From Lithospermum erythrorhizon (taxonomy: Eukaryota; Streptophyta; Magnoliopsida; Boraginales; Boraginaceae), in contig JADFUC010000764.1 of the NCBI GenBank assembly GCA_019722365.1, positions 1 to 64,000 of the forward strand: DNA of 64,000 bases, in the 5' to 3' direction. The notes under the pieces were generated by a model that ran no database searches, was not told the origin of the DNA, and saw only the letters and a program-made list of their open reading frames with translations. The position numbers were made by a program, and so were the translations under genes. Below, piece after piece: positions 36,389 to 48,087 of this stretch. Within the stretch, counting starts at the first letter, position 1, and each line of letters starts with the position of its first letter.

Positions 36389-36525
36389 TATACACACCCA
36401 AATAGTGTAGTAGTTGAAGGTGAAATGACTATTTTGCCCTCCTTTTGTAAGTATAGTAGTTGAGAAAGTTTCGTTAAGAACAAAATTGTCATTTCACTAA
36501 CAAAAACACTATTTGGGTGTGTTTA
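36389..36525. mobile_element. MITE copy 1 upstream of the gene
   Basis: Inverted ends tatacacacccaaatagtg / cactatttgggtgtgtttat enclose ~137 bp. The interior (gtagttg...gtgaaatgac...ttttgccc) is shared with the copy at ~38468-38597. Confidence 0.75.
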
Positions 36526-36539
36526 TAGTGTTGCCCGGG

Positions 36540-37710
36540 AATGTTATCAAAACACGATAGAATCGAACGGAATTTTTACCGATTTGGTTGGAAAAAAATG
36601 AGACCGAATCAAAATGGTAAAAAAAAAGTTGTACCGACAAAAATTAATCGGTTTCGGTTTTAGCATAAACCGAATCGAACTGAACCGAGTATTATATCTT
36701 GTTTAAAAAAAGTATATTTGTGATATTTTTAGTTTATAACTATTTTACTTTAAAATCATGAGTACTCTATTTTAGTTTGAAATCATATATTTGGTGACTT
36801 TTTTGAGGTATATATTAGTAATATATGTTATTATGCATTTCTTAGTAATCTATTTGAGAGCTATATCTATTATTGTGTATATATTTGAAACAATCCTATA
36901 GTAATCAGCTAGTAAGCAATCTGTTCGTACGACTATTTACGGTTATATCATGCATTTGGTGTATTATGTGTATTTTATTTTAATTTGAAATCACGAACTT
37001 TTTATATTATATTATGGGCTAATGGCAGTAACCATCACCCAACTTTCACACCATTCGTCATTCCATCATTCAACGTTTAAAGTGTTCCATTTCATCACCC
37101 AACTTCCGACAATTGGCAAATTTGGTCCCGACATCAAAATGACCGTTAAAACACTAACTCTGTAGGAATATTTTAGTCAAACCATAAAACAATTTAAAAG
37201 AATACAAAAGCATTTATTTAAAAAAAAACATAAAAAAACCCCACCTCTACCCCACCCCATCGTAACCCCCTAACATCACCATCTTCAACCACCATAGCCA
37301 AACACCACCTTCTCGCCCTCCGATATTTTTGTATTTTTTATGGTTTGACTAAAATACCTCTACGGAGTTAGTGGTTTAACGTCCATTTTGACGTCGGGAC
37401 CAAATTTGTCAATTGTCAGAAGTTGGGTGATGGAATGGAACACTTTAAAAATTGACTGATTGAATGATGAATGAGTTGAAAATTGAGTGATGATTTCTAC
37501 CATTAGCCCTTATATTATTGTTATAAAAACCAAAAAACCGACCGAACCGAACCGACTAAGCATGAAAATCGACATAAACCGAACTGATTCGAACCGAATT
37601 AATTTCGAACTGAAATGGTTTGGGTATTTAAAAAACCGATAGACTCGGTTTCACACAAAATAAATTGAAAAAAAAACCGACCGGACCGAATCGAAAACAT
37701 CCCTAATTGG
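36540..37710. mobile_element. Non-autonomous hAT-like element rich in AACCGA
   Basis: Subterminal clusters of aaccgaaccga/cggttcggtt words occur at ~36555-36690 and ~37530-37700, with an outer end near aaaacatccctaa (~37697-37708). This pattern is common in short plant hAT derivatives. The MULE-type element 37016-37509 is inserted in it. Exact termini and target-site duplication were not resolved. Confidence 0.4.
37016..37509. mobile_element. MULE-type long-TIR element with 9 bp target duplication
   Basis: The left end is gggctaatggcagtaaccat and the right end, reverse complemented, is gggctaatggtagaaatcat. The inverted repeats extend ~190 bp each side with few mismatches. The perfect 9 bp direct repeat ttatattat flanks the element (37007-37015 and 37510-37518), as expected for Mutator-like transposition. 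Length is 494 bp. The ~110 bp interior is A-rich then C-rich and has no coding frame. Confidence 0.9.
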
Positions 37711-37735
37711 AGGAGATGCCCCGCCCACTTATTGC

Positions 37736-38216
37736 GCTAATGTCGCATTCGATCATACATGTTTAAAAATATTTACACATGTTCAAAATCACTCATTCGA
37801 TACACATGTTTCAAAAAGTGTCTCATTTGGTCATTCCGTCAAAGTGGATGTTAAATTTGACTTTTTTGGATAAATTGATAGGGGTAAAAAATTCAACACT
37901 TATTTTAAAAATAATTTTTGGAATTTCAATAAAATTATGGGAAAAATATTTATGACATCCAAATATTATCAAATATTAATCTCATCCAATTATTTTATTA
38001 AAATTAATTTTTTATCCAAATCTTTACCCAAAATTTTTATTAAAATGAAAAAGTTATCTCAAAATGAGTGTTGGACAATTTTACCCCTGTCAATATACTC
38101 CAAAAATTTAAACTGAACGTCCATTTAGGCGGATTGACCAAGTGCAATAATTTTTTGAAACATTTGTGATCGAATTGATCATTTCGAAACATGTGTCATC
38201 CAACGGGCAATTAACC
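37736..38216. mobile_element. Foldback element with ~200 bp inverted arms
   Basis: The left arm (from ~37736) and the reverse complement of the right arm (to ~38216) align through cacatgtttcaaaaa, ttggtcattccgtc / ttggtcaatccgcc, and gataggggtaaaa / gacaggggtaaaa, to the centre. Target-site duplication was not resolved. No coding frame. Probably another long-TIR (MULE-type) derivative. Confidence 0.65.
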
Positions 38217-38467
38217 CAAACAATAATAGATTTATTGTTTGAATATTAAACACACAAAAAGAGTTCAATAGTATTTGTTGAAATTTTACAAAACTGAATA
38301 CGTTTAAGATTGTCTTTTAAGCAAATATTGTTCTGGATTTGTGAAAATTGTTTTGCCTATATATCACGATAACAACTATTTCCACCCGAATGCACGCAAC
38401 ATGCGTTGGACCTCTTTTAGTTAAAAAAGTAGCGACGTTGAGCTGTGCACGGTTGATCCCTGAGATG

Positions 38468-38597
38468 TTAGACACACCCAGGGGTGAAATTATTGGTTTG
38501 CCCCCTATTTTTAAGTGTAGTAATTGAGAAAGTTATATTTAGGGATAAAATGGTCTTTTCACTTCTAAAAATACTATTTGGGTGTGTGTATAGTGTT
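38468..38597. mobile_element. MITE copy 2, same family as 36389-36525
   Basis: Starts agacacaccca and ends tactatttgggtgtgtgtat. It shares taattgagaaagtt and aaaatggtcttttcac-like interior with copy 1. The left terminus is partly decayed (aggggtg in place of aatagtg). Confidence 0.65.
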
Positions 38598-39401
38598 TTC
38601 CGGTTGATCCCCACCCCTAACGTGAGCCGTTGAAATAGTTTTAACCATGTCCCCATATTTTTCATATTAGATGTCCTGTTTTTTTTTATTTATAGATAAT
38701 TAACATTAACACAACCATAGTTTAACAAGTAGAATACAAAAGTGAAAATTTTAGAGGGAAAAGCAACAAGTTGCCTTCAAAAAAATTTCCTAAACACGAC
38801 GAGACCAAACAACATTACTACTACTTCTAGACTTCATTGCCTTGATTTGATGTCCTTTATCATTGTTGAAGGAGTTCTTTATTGATAATTTGCTGCAACA
38901 ACTATCAGCAACTTCTTGAAGATTGGCAAAACAACCTATATCGGTTGGATACCACAAAAGTGAACAACTATTTCTGGTTCTCCTTTTCAATTCTGCAGTC
39001 CAGGCATGATCTGACTGCAAAATTTTATTGATTCTGCTCCAAACCTAGGAAAAGACACCATCGGTGAAAATATGACGAAAATAAATATGCTCATTTTCCA
39101 AAAAGCACATCCACTAAGTATTACTTCCATGAGATGAGCTGTCAAAGTAAAATCCTTTGAGGGATTTTGGTCAACTTGAAAATTAACCAAAGAGCCAGTA
39201 TGGCTTTTCCTATCACCACATACATTAATGGAAGAGATCCATTTCGAGGTTTTTTCTGGGGTAATGCCAACACATATTTTAGCATTACTTTTGTTACAAT
39301 GCCCCCTACATGTGTTACCATGAATGAAAAAGCTATTATAAAAGAAAAGGACAGTTTGTTGGTTTATTTGTGAGGTATGATTGGGTTGATTTTTATTTGC
39401 T

Positions 39402-39788
39402 TTATTTAGTGCTTTTTTTTTTTGTTGAAGGTAATTTCCCAATCCTTGGCAAGTACCATATACTCCAAACAGTACTAAAGAAAATAAGGGCATTATCTCC
39501 CATAGAAGCATCAGTTTTTTTTAAATTTTGAATAATATTTGTAATAATAGTATACAAATTATAATGAGGACTAAAGTTGTTAATTGCATCAGAAAAAATA
39601 GTATTCCAAATGTTTTTAACAATAGGGCAGGTGAGAAAAATATGTGAAGTAGTCTCCAAAAATTGATTACAAAAAATAAAATTAGGATTGGAAGGAAGAG
39701 AAGTTTTAAAAATAATGTTATCTTTTGTAGACAACCTATTTAAAAGGATTTTCCATAGGAGAATTTTACATTTATGAGAAAGAGGCAA
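39402..39788 (-). pseudogene. LINE A zf-RVT domain
   Basis: An open 128-codon stretch contains KCKILLWKILLNRLSTKDNI, FIFCNQFLETTSHIFLTCPI and STVWSIW. The C..F.E...H.F..CP......W arrangement is the zf-RVT signature of plant LINEs. The initial Met is internal to the former ORF2. Confidence 0.75.
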
Positions 39789-40299
39789 TTTTCAAAGCTT
39801 CTTCCAAATATTAGAGTTAATGAAATGCAGATTAGAAGGAGGGGTGGGATTGATTTTAAGCCTCTTGTTAATTGCTTTATAAAAGTTTTTTATTGTAGGT
39901 TCCTTAAAATTAAGATCCTGATAGTCAGGTTCACCATTAAGAGAAATCTTTAAAATGACATTGCTAATTTTAAAAGGGAAAGTAGATTCAACCAAAGATT
40001 TATCCCAAGAAATCAATAGTTAGATCAGCCACAAAAATGAGATTGTTCTTAAAACTAGAAAGAGAAGAGGGTAAAAAACCAGAAATCCAATTATCCTACC
40101 AAATTCTAACAGATTTGCCAGACCTAATAATTCATTTGAGATCTTTGCTAACAAAAGAAATGCCAGAGACAAGACTTCTCCAAACAAAGGAGTCATTATT
40201 CTTTCTAGTAGCATTCATAATACTAGTACTATGATAATATTTAGACTTAAGAAGAGTGCTAACATCCGGATTGTTAAGCAATCTCTAGCTTGAGAGTAG

Positions 40300-40617
40300 T
40301 CAATAAAGCAAGATTACTCTCAAACCACCTTGAGAGTAGTCCATCTTAACGAAATCCCAACTAATCCAACATATTTTTTTATTACCAGTGTCACTCCATA
40401 AGAAATTAGCAAGAATTTCATCAATTTTATTAATAATAGAAATAGGAAACTTGAAGACACTCATAGGATATACTAAAATAGCCTGTAATATAGATTTAAT
40501 TAAAGTATCTCTTCTTGCAAAATTAAGCAGTTTAGATTTCCAACTATAAATTCGTTTGTTTATTTTATTGATAATATCAGAAAAAACTAAATCTCTATTG
40601 CATTTATCCATATCCAA
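40300..40617 (-). pseudogene. LINE A reverse transcriptase C-terminal part
   Basis: 105 open codons with INKINKRIYSWKSKLLNFAR, RDTLIKSILQAILVYPMSVF, INKIDEILANFLW and a final GGLRV block (normally KGGLGv). This is the thumb and connection segment after the catalytic site in plant LINE RTs. Confidence 0.8.
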
Positions 40618-40981
40618 GAAAACACATAAATAACTATCAATATCTATATTTTTACCAAAAGAGAGTATGCTAATAGTATTATTAATTACTGGGCTGGTAA
40701 GTAGGCTAAAGAAAGTAAATTTAATGACGATAAAATTAACTTGCCCTTAAATCAGAACAAAATTCCTTAAGAATAGAAGAAAAAGAAATAATACTAGAAT
40801 TATTAAGGTAAAGAAAGAAATAACTATGGTCTGTGAAAAGTAAATGAGAAATCCTGCATCACTCACGACATAGTCACCCTTTAAGAACATTATTAGATCA
40901 AAATAAAACGCAGAGAGGCCGAAAGCGGGACTCTTGTCTAAGACCAATTTTAGGATTAAAAGTTTTTAGTCGTGTGTCCAT

Positions 40982-41698
40982 TGTTGGACAAATGAATGTA
41001 AAATTTGGTAGTTAAGTCTACCATATTGGAAGATAGATGAAAGATGGACCATTTTATATAGTTGGTCATTTTAGTCATGAGTAAATGTTTAGTCATGAAA
41101 ATGTTAAAACTTCCACACGTGGGTACGGTGAGAAAAAGCATTTACTATGAAACTCTATATCGTGTATAATATAAAAACATTAGTCCGGGGAGCGGGCCTT
41201 CGAGGTCTTGAACTCGAGTTTATTGCACCCCTATTATCTTCACATTCGTTTTTGCAACCCAAAGATTTGGAGACCTTTTGTTTCTTCCGTTTTGGATTGC
41301 ATTGAGTTGGTTGTTATGTTATTAACTACTGTAGAGTTAAGTAACAATTAATTAGTGGAGTTAAGGAGTGACTGATGACCACCCCTGTACTTCTTTTTAA
41401 CCGAATAACCTCTTTCCTCCTCGAAGCATAAAAAACAAACTCTTTTACAAACACAAACAAACTATCTTTTCTTGATGATATGCTTGCTCCATCTCTGTTT
41501 TGTTGAACACCAGAGCGCCAAGGTTTGCTCTAACGATTGTATCGGGAATCGCTTGCTTTTTGAAGATCCTAAGCACATACCTGCAGTAGAGCAAATCAAG
41601 CAAGGAAATTGTGGCCCGCACACTGTCATGTTTCAGATATTTGATTTTCTAGCCAAATTTCTCTCTTATTCTTCTGTGTTCTACGTTAGTGTCCTACA
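40982..41698 (+). repeat. 5' LTR of the Copia element
   Basis: 717 bp starting TGTTGGACAAATG and ending GTGTCCTACA. It matches 48088-48836 through aaaacattagtccgg, ttatcttcacattcgttttt, ctattaactactg-type words, gaagatcctaagcacatac and ttgattttctagccaaa, with many small indels. No clear initiator-tRNA primer site follows it. Confidence 0.85.
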
Positions 41699-41739
41699 GC
41701 TTAAACCAAATTTCACATAGAACTTTAACAGGAACTTTG

Positions 41740-42830
41740 AGATGGCTTCCACAAATTTTGAGACCCATTCTATTGATGTATCCAACGCTTACTTAAAACG
41801 CTACTACGACGATGCCATCAGAAGCTGTTACTCTCCTGACAAGGTTCATTACCTTCGGACGCTGAATCAGGTCAGCGGTACGGAACCATTCATGGTTCAA
41901 TTATTGTAACCACTCCGAGTTCATTTGGAACCATTCTGAGTGGAAGTTTGCCCAATTCAAGCAGACTTCAATAATTCAGCCTGAGTAACTCTCGCCTCCG
42001 CAGTTGTATGCACAATGGTTACGCTGCATTCGAGGCTAAGCCGCTTATCTTCTCTCAAGAATTTTAAGAGCGGCAAGAGCGTATGACGCTCTACTACAAC
42101 TCCTTCGAATTTGTCACAGTTTTACTTAAGAAGCTCCCTCGCGTGCTCAATGTGACGAGCGAATCCTCAAATTCTTGATGCTGGCTGGGCGATGGAAACA
42201 ATTTTGATTATCTATGTCGGAAGGCGTACTAAACGGATTGAGTGGGATGATCCGCTCGGTTTATGTTACTAAAATCCAAGAAAGTTTGGGAGGCTTTGGA
42301 GTACAAATATAGAACTCAAGATTTACTTCGAAAGCAAGTTAAATTCATTGTCAGGAAGTTTTTGATTTCAAGATAGTCAATGACAATCAATGTATGCCTG
42401 CTCCGTGAACTCGAGGTAATGTTTCGCTGAATTCATGCCGGGCGGATGGTCAGTGAAATAAAGTTTCCAAGTTGTTGCTATTATTGAGAAACTACCCACA
42501 GGCTGGAAAGACTTCAAAAATTACCTCAAACATAAACGAAAGGAAATGATTAAGTGGCGAGGCGCCAGATCTTCTCGAATCAAGAAGACAATGTAAAGGA
42601 AACGGGCGGGAGTAAGAACGGTTCAACAAGGCTGGGTGGCTAAAATCTAATGTCACTGAGCATGGTTCTGGATCGAACAAGCAGCGAGCAGAAAGACTAC
42701 AAACCAAAGGCGGATCGCCTTTTTAAGAAGAAATTTGAAGCGGAATAAGCCAACTGTGATAAGAAGCGACAAGTCGTTGAGTGCCGCTTTCCTAAGAAAA
42801 CGAAGCTCTTTAGCGAAGCAATACGGTTAA
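41740..42830 (+). pseudogene. Copia gag remnant
   Basis: Bases ~42466-42545 encode VVAIIEKLPTGWKDFKNYLK followed by HKRKEM, the conserved end of the UBN2-type Gag of plant Copia elements. A corrupted zinc knuckle (ANCDKKRQVVECRFPKK, ~42747-42803) follows. The upstream part is broken into short frames. Gag would have formed the virus-like particle of the retrotransposon. Confidence 0.7.
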
Positions 42831-42929
42831 CAAAGTGACTAATAGGATGTCCGAAATCAACCTTCGCTATGGTTTCGACCTGAACCCGCGGGTTCAAACC
42901 TTGAACGCGGATTTATTACTAACGCCACT

Positions 42930-44335
42930 AGGCACATCTGTTCGGCAAATGAATTTTTCTCAAATTTCAAGCCACTTATCACTCGAGAAAAGATGTATAT
43001 GGAGAATTCTTCGACTTCTACAATTGAAAGTGAAGGTACCATTGTGCTCAAGATAACATCGTGCAAGCGATACGACTTAAATCTTGCACAGATGTGCTTA
43101 AGTCCGCAAGAATTCATCGCTAATTGCCAAACACAAGCTCGTGACGGGTTATGGGCCGATGTTTCTACTCTCTAAGCGCGTAATGTTTGTAGCAAAGGCT
43201 ATGTCTCACGGCCTCTTTAAACTCAATGTAATTTCCAAACATGAATAAAATGGCTACTACTTCGCTTATTTGATCGAGTCTCAAAATATTTGGAACGCTA
43301 GATTAGACATGTAAATTTTAATTCTTGCTAAAACTTGTTAAATCGAAAGCTTCAATTTCGCTTGATCCCAAATTCAAATGTCAAACTTGTGTCAAGCTAA
43401 GCAAACCGTGATTGCCTTTCAAGGTCATTGTGTTAAATACAAAGTCACTGATCTAATTCATAAATGGATGCTGATATGAGTTCAACACCATCAAGAAGCG
43501 GAAATTGTTATTTTATAATATTTGTCTATGACAACACAGTATTGGTCATATATGCACCTTTAAAGCTGCAGAAGATGAAGCAATACAAAAGTTTACAATT
43601 TACAAAGACGGTTGGTAATCAACTTAATAAGAAAACTGCGATACGAAGTTGATGTAGGTGGTGAATACGTTGCACCATTCTGTCGGGTCAGGCTCCCCAA
43701 CATGGTATAATACATGAAGTCACAACACCGTACTCACCGCAGTCAAACGGAGTAGCTGAAAGAAAGAATAGAACTTTAAAGGAGATGATGAATTCTCTCT
43801 TGATAAGTTCGCATCATCCACAAATTCAAAAAGTGGAAGAATTTATCACTAATTACCTACTAAATAGTATCTCAGAAATACGGTGATTTAGACACCCTAC
43901 GAAAGTTGTTCGTAGGATTTAAACCAACCTATAACCATTTGAGGGATTAGTTGTCTAAGGTCATGGTTCCACTACCCAAGCTAAAGTTTTAGCATGTGGC
44001 CCAAGACAAGAGATTCGATCTTCATCGGGTATCCACACAGAGCGCGTATAGGTTTCTAGTGCATAAATCGGAAAATTCAAGTGCACAAAAACACCATACT
44101 TGAAGTCTAGAAATACAAATATTTTTGAGAATGCTTTTCCTTGATCGGTAGACGGCCAAGTTCTTCTGTGAGTACTTATGAGCATTTGACAAAAGAGGAT
44201 GATAATACCGGCTAGAAATAAGAGACTATAGATAAAGATAGTCCAAGCAGAGGAACCTGAGTTTGAACCCCGACGAAGTAAAAAGTGGCAAAGAGCGATA
44301 GTCCTTCGGTCGACTTTACATCTGGCTTCTATCAT
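42930..44335 (+). pseudogene. Copia protease-side region and integrase remnant
   Basis: KMYMENSSTSTIESEGTIVL (~42988-43047) and FAYLIESQNIWNARLD (~43261-43308) mark the region from protease to GAG-pre-integrase. Integrase pieces follow: YFIIFVYDNT (~43508), GGEYV, then HEVTTPYSPQSNGVAERKNR with TLKEMMN (~43705-43790), then AYRFLVHKSE (~44040-44070) and a basic PRRSK end (~44262). Order and wording are typical of plant Copia pol. Several frames are needed, so it is a pseudogene. Confidence 0.8.
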
Positions 44336-44377
44336 CTCTCGCAGTCTAGTATCTTATCAAACGTAATTCATCCACTT

Positions 44378-47120
44378 TGGCGGTGTTACGTAGTTATGTT
44401 TGTTTCGATTAGATGGACTAGTTGGATATTTTTCTTGACTTTTTGGTTTATCGCTTTCCGAGTCCTCCGATAATTACTTTCTTCATCGATTTAGGTATTT
44501 TTAATTAGGGTTTGTCATTTTTAATTTAAAATGTTTGAAATGGAGTTATTTTAAAACATCTTTTGATTTGGTTTTTTTAAACATGTTTGATTTTAAGTAT
44601 TTTGCCTTTTGATTTCGCTTTCTATACACGCATGCTTTTAATTTTGGTATATGTTAATTAGTGGATTTTATGTTGTGGTTTTTTGGTTAGTGACTTAATT
44701 TGATTTTTGATTTAATTAAAATTCCAATTACGCTTTTTGATTTTTTGGAATTCACTAGGTTTACAATTCATTAGTGGTTCACTGTGATCCAATTAGGTAA
44801 TCAATTGTGGCTTGCTACTTGATTAGTGGCTCGCAATTGACAGTGGTTTCGCACTAATTATTCACCAGGTAATCAATTGGTGGGGTTTACAAATTAAAGC
44901 AATCGAATTAGGCTCTAATTGTGATTCACCAGTATTTCATACCGTGTAATCAATTGTGGTTTTACTCAGGTTTATAATCGAGGATTCAATTAACGAATCG
45001 TGTTGTGGTAATTCAATTGTGGTTTTCACTAGGTTAATTCATTTTTAATTGGTATCATTTTGTAATTACTGTCAGAATTTAAGGCTAAAATTCTAATACT
45101 TTTCTCGTTAATTCTTTTTAATGCTCCTTCAAGATCTGCCTCCCACTCCTTCAACGGACGAATATAATGACGATTTAGACTATTGGGGAATAGACAAGTG
45201 AGTCAGCTGATTTAAAGAAATAGTCTAACGCTTGACGGTCAATCAGGCCGCCGGTGATTCTCGCCGGCAGCCTTCGGATTTACCCACACAAATGTGAGAC
45301 AAATGCTTACGGCAAAGGTAAAACATCGAGAAAATTCATTATCCATAAGGAAATTCATCTTAATAGACGCTGACGGTATACAAAATGGAAATGTAATGGT
45401 GCTCAAGTTATGTACACTTACGATACGGCATCATAGTACTTCTAACGCCAAAACACTTAGACAACCGTTTTAAAAAGAAGCTGAAATTTCAGTCAGCGCG
45501 AAACATCATCTCGCCTACTCTTAATCTGTGACGCTAGTAAGCTCTGGGCTTGGCTACAGGGAAATACAATCACTCTAAGGTTAGAGAACTTGCTGCTCAT
45601 ATGATTTTAGGTCATGAAGTTGTCCCTTTCTACGACGGAAGCGGAGTTATATTTAATAAGTTTCTTAGGGAAATATATCCTTGGTATATTAGGATTACTG
45701 TACACACCGTTGCCTACATGTTGCCTATTCTCGCATTTATGGTAACTATAACGCCTATTTCGAGGTTGTTTGTGTTGACATTTCTAAGCTCACAAGGTAT
45801 TCCTGCTGCTCATTATGCATTTCAGGGTAAACTATTATGCCAACGATGACATAACGCATTCCTCGTGACATTTCAGGTTGCCATTTGCATAACAGCTTTG
45901 CCTATTTCTCAAGATTTCAGCTTGCATAACGCTTTGCCTATTCTGTATTTTGGCAACTAAAATACCAATGACGTAGTTGTCTATTCAATATGTTGCCATT
46001 TATGTTAGGTATAAATGATTTTCATTGTATTGGTATATCGGCCTTGTATCCAAACGCTAACACGTTAAAATGCATCGTCGAATTGTCGAATAAGTTCAAG
46101 CATTCCTTGAAATCCTTCGGGAAGAGAACGCTTGAAGCATTCCGAAATCGCTGACTGGGGAAGAGAACGCTGAAGCATTCCTTGAAACTGCTTGATGGTA
46201 TCGCACTTTTAAATTGGATCTTGAATGTTATGCGAGAAAGTTCCATCTAGAAATGCTGCCAAAGCGGATTAAGTTTCCGATAAAGACCTGGTGGATGGCT
46301 AACGGCCAACATCCTATTCTTTCTAGAACGGCAAAATATATTCTCTCTATTCCGGTTACAACTGTTGCTTCGGAATCCACTTTTTAGCGCAAATGTAGTA
46401 ATTGATCCTAAAAGAAAGCATCAATGAAAATCACACAAATAGATGTTTTTGTGGAGGCGATTGGGTTAAAGAGATGTATGGATTGAAGAAAGGTCATGGA
46501 CAAAGCGCTGTAATATGTTTTTAACTCTTCTCAGGTATTTTTTTGTATTTTATGATATTTTAATTGATTTAACTCTTCTTTAAGTGTGAAATTAAGAATC
46601 TCGTGGGATGACCCTCACAAATATCATTTTGGTAAAGAGAATACGAAGCTTCAACGACGTACCACTTGATGAAATAAATCTTGTCCACGCCTCTTAAGCG
46701 ACGAATGTGAACATGAGGCTTCTTGATTAAATGTAAAAGATTCTGTCTTACTTGCCTCTTTCATTTCATGACACAATGGTGTATCTTTTTGCATGTTTAT
46801 GACGCACGCTGTATCTTTGTATGTTTCACTTATTTTTCCGTAGATCACAAAGGATGAAATGTTTCTGAGGCAATTAAGTCATTTTCAAGTTAGTTATTTT
46901 CATGTAGTTCGGATCTTTATGGATACTTTTACTCGGTTTATGCGGTTTTACTCGGTTTATTCGGTTTTGATACATATCCGCCCGGTTATTATCGGACCGG
47001 TTCCGGTCCATTTTTTTTACCCGAAAACTTACCGGACCGGTTCTCGATTACCCGGCAGTTTTATCGGATGGATGCCGGTCCTATCTAGAACCGGACCGAA
47101 CCGGTCCGGTAACACCACTA
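44378..47120 (+). mobile_element. hAT transposon inserted in the Copia element
   Basis: Inverted ends tGGCGGTGTTAC (44378-44389) and, on the other strand, tAGTGGTGTTAC (47109-47120). The right end is flanked inside by ccggaccggttc-rich subterminal sequence (46980-47115). It carries the transposase remnant 45540-46520. An 8 bp target-site duplication could not be confirmed. The Copia coding order integrase-RT is interrupted exactly by this block. Confidence 0.7.
45540..46520 (+). pseudogene. hAT transposase remnant
   Basis: The frame 45550-45849 contains KVRELAAHMILGHEVVPFYD and IFNKFLREIYPWY, corresponding to the (R)e.la.MIi.he.PF..ve...f..f...l.P.y block of plant hAT (zf-BED/RICESLEEPER-type) transposases. 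Bases ~46262-46385 encode FPIKTWWMANGQHPILSRTA, then IPVTTVASESTF, the hAT dimerisation domain, ending in GGDWVKEMYGLKKGHG-like sequence (~46450-46500). Stops and missing middle domains make it inactive. Confidence 0.85.
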
Positions 47121-47279
47121 CTTATACGGGTACAAAAGTTGAACCTCGTGCATTTACCATGAAGCGGTAAGTTCAACTCCATGACCCCTTATGGAAAGAA
47201 GGCTACCCAAAGCGGTGATTGACCAATTCTTCAAAGTCACACATGGAATCGTGATCTTTCCACTGGGAAAAGCCTCTTA

Positions 47280-48060
47280 AATCTAAATGAATCTTAAGAG
47301 AAAGATAGCATCGATGAACAATTACAAGTGCTGTAGGCTAGTCATCCGTGGTACAGACAGAAAGAGACTACACTATTTTGATACTTACTCAATTGTTATT
47401 CGAATTACATCCATATCGCATTTATATTGGCAATCGCTAAGCTGCAAGTAGTTAAAGTACACCAAATGGATGTAAAATCATCAAAAGGAATGGACTGAAG
47501 CCCATTAGATAATAGTATAAGTGAAGGAAAACCCAACCTAGCCGATCGAGATCCCAATAATTCAGTTCAATAGACAACCTAATTGTAATCATAGTTAAAT
47601 CATTGCGGGGTTTTCACCTTCACATTCCTCGGATTTGAGAACAAATGATACCCGTAGAATGTGACGAGTTTTGCTCTTAATGACTTCTCTTGAAAAGATC
47701 AATAGATCTAGTAAAAGCATGTCAAGGGTTACGTTATAAGTTGGAGAAGTCACATATGTAGCTAAAGTAGAGGTTTTGTAGGAGAAACGAGAGGGCGCAT
47801 TTCTCGAGGAATCTCATTGCACCGGCACGTGTCCATGGCCAAACCGGACACACTCATGAGAACTGAGTAAAGTATTGGTCAATACTTGTGTGTAGTATGT
47901 CGATTTGCCCAAAGAAAAGGAATGGTTCAAAGGTCGCAGGCCTACTAAAGCCATGCTTGCTATAGTGCTACGAAACACAAGTGCTCATGGTCTTTTGTGC
48001 CTTTACTCCATCCTTAAGTGTGTGTCGGGTCGTTTGTAGTTATCACCAAAAATATGTTAC
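47280..48060 (+). pseudogene. Copia reverse transcriptase remnant
   Basis: Bases ~47335-47400 encode RLVIRGTDRKRLHYFDTYS, then IVIRITSIS, the (K)ARLV.KG..Q.EGiDy.dTYSPV.R.tsIR block of Copia RT. The following Q(M)DVKTAFLNG block is corrupted (KWM, ~47465-47475). The remainder is unreadable in one frame. Confidence 0.65.
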
Positions 48061-48087
48061 AACTATTCGCTTCATTTTGATACACGC

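Larger units (their letters stand above)
38681..40981 (-). mobile_element. LINE A, 3' portion (split by the Copia element)
   Basis: Minus-strand remnants in order: GLRQ block (~40940-40915), a block reading SHLLFTDHSYFF (~40860; the catalytic FADD is changed to FTDH), RT end (frame 40300-40617 with NKRIYSWKSKLLNFARRD and NFLWSDTGNKKICWISWD), zf-RVT (39402-39788), then an RNase H-type tail (38790-39511). It ends in an A-rich 3' tail at ~38681-38690. The 5' portion continues at 48837-49925. A catalytic change and several stops make it inactive. Confidence 0.85.

Noticed and set aside
39167..39373. 68-codon plus-strand frame opposite LINE A
   Set aside because: It is the shadow of the minus-strand LINE tail (38790-39511); the minus strand holds the conserved words.
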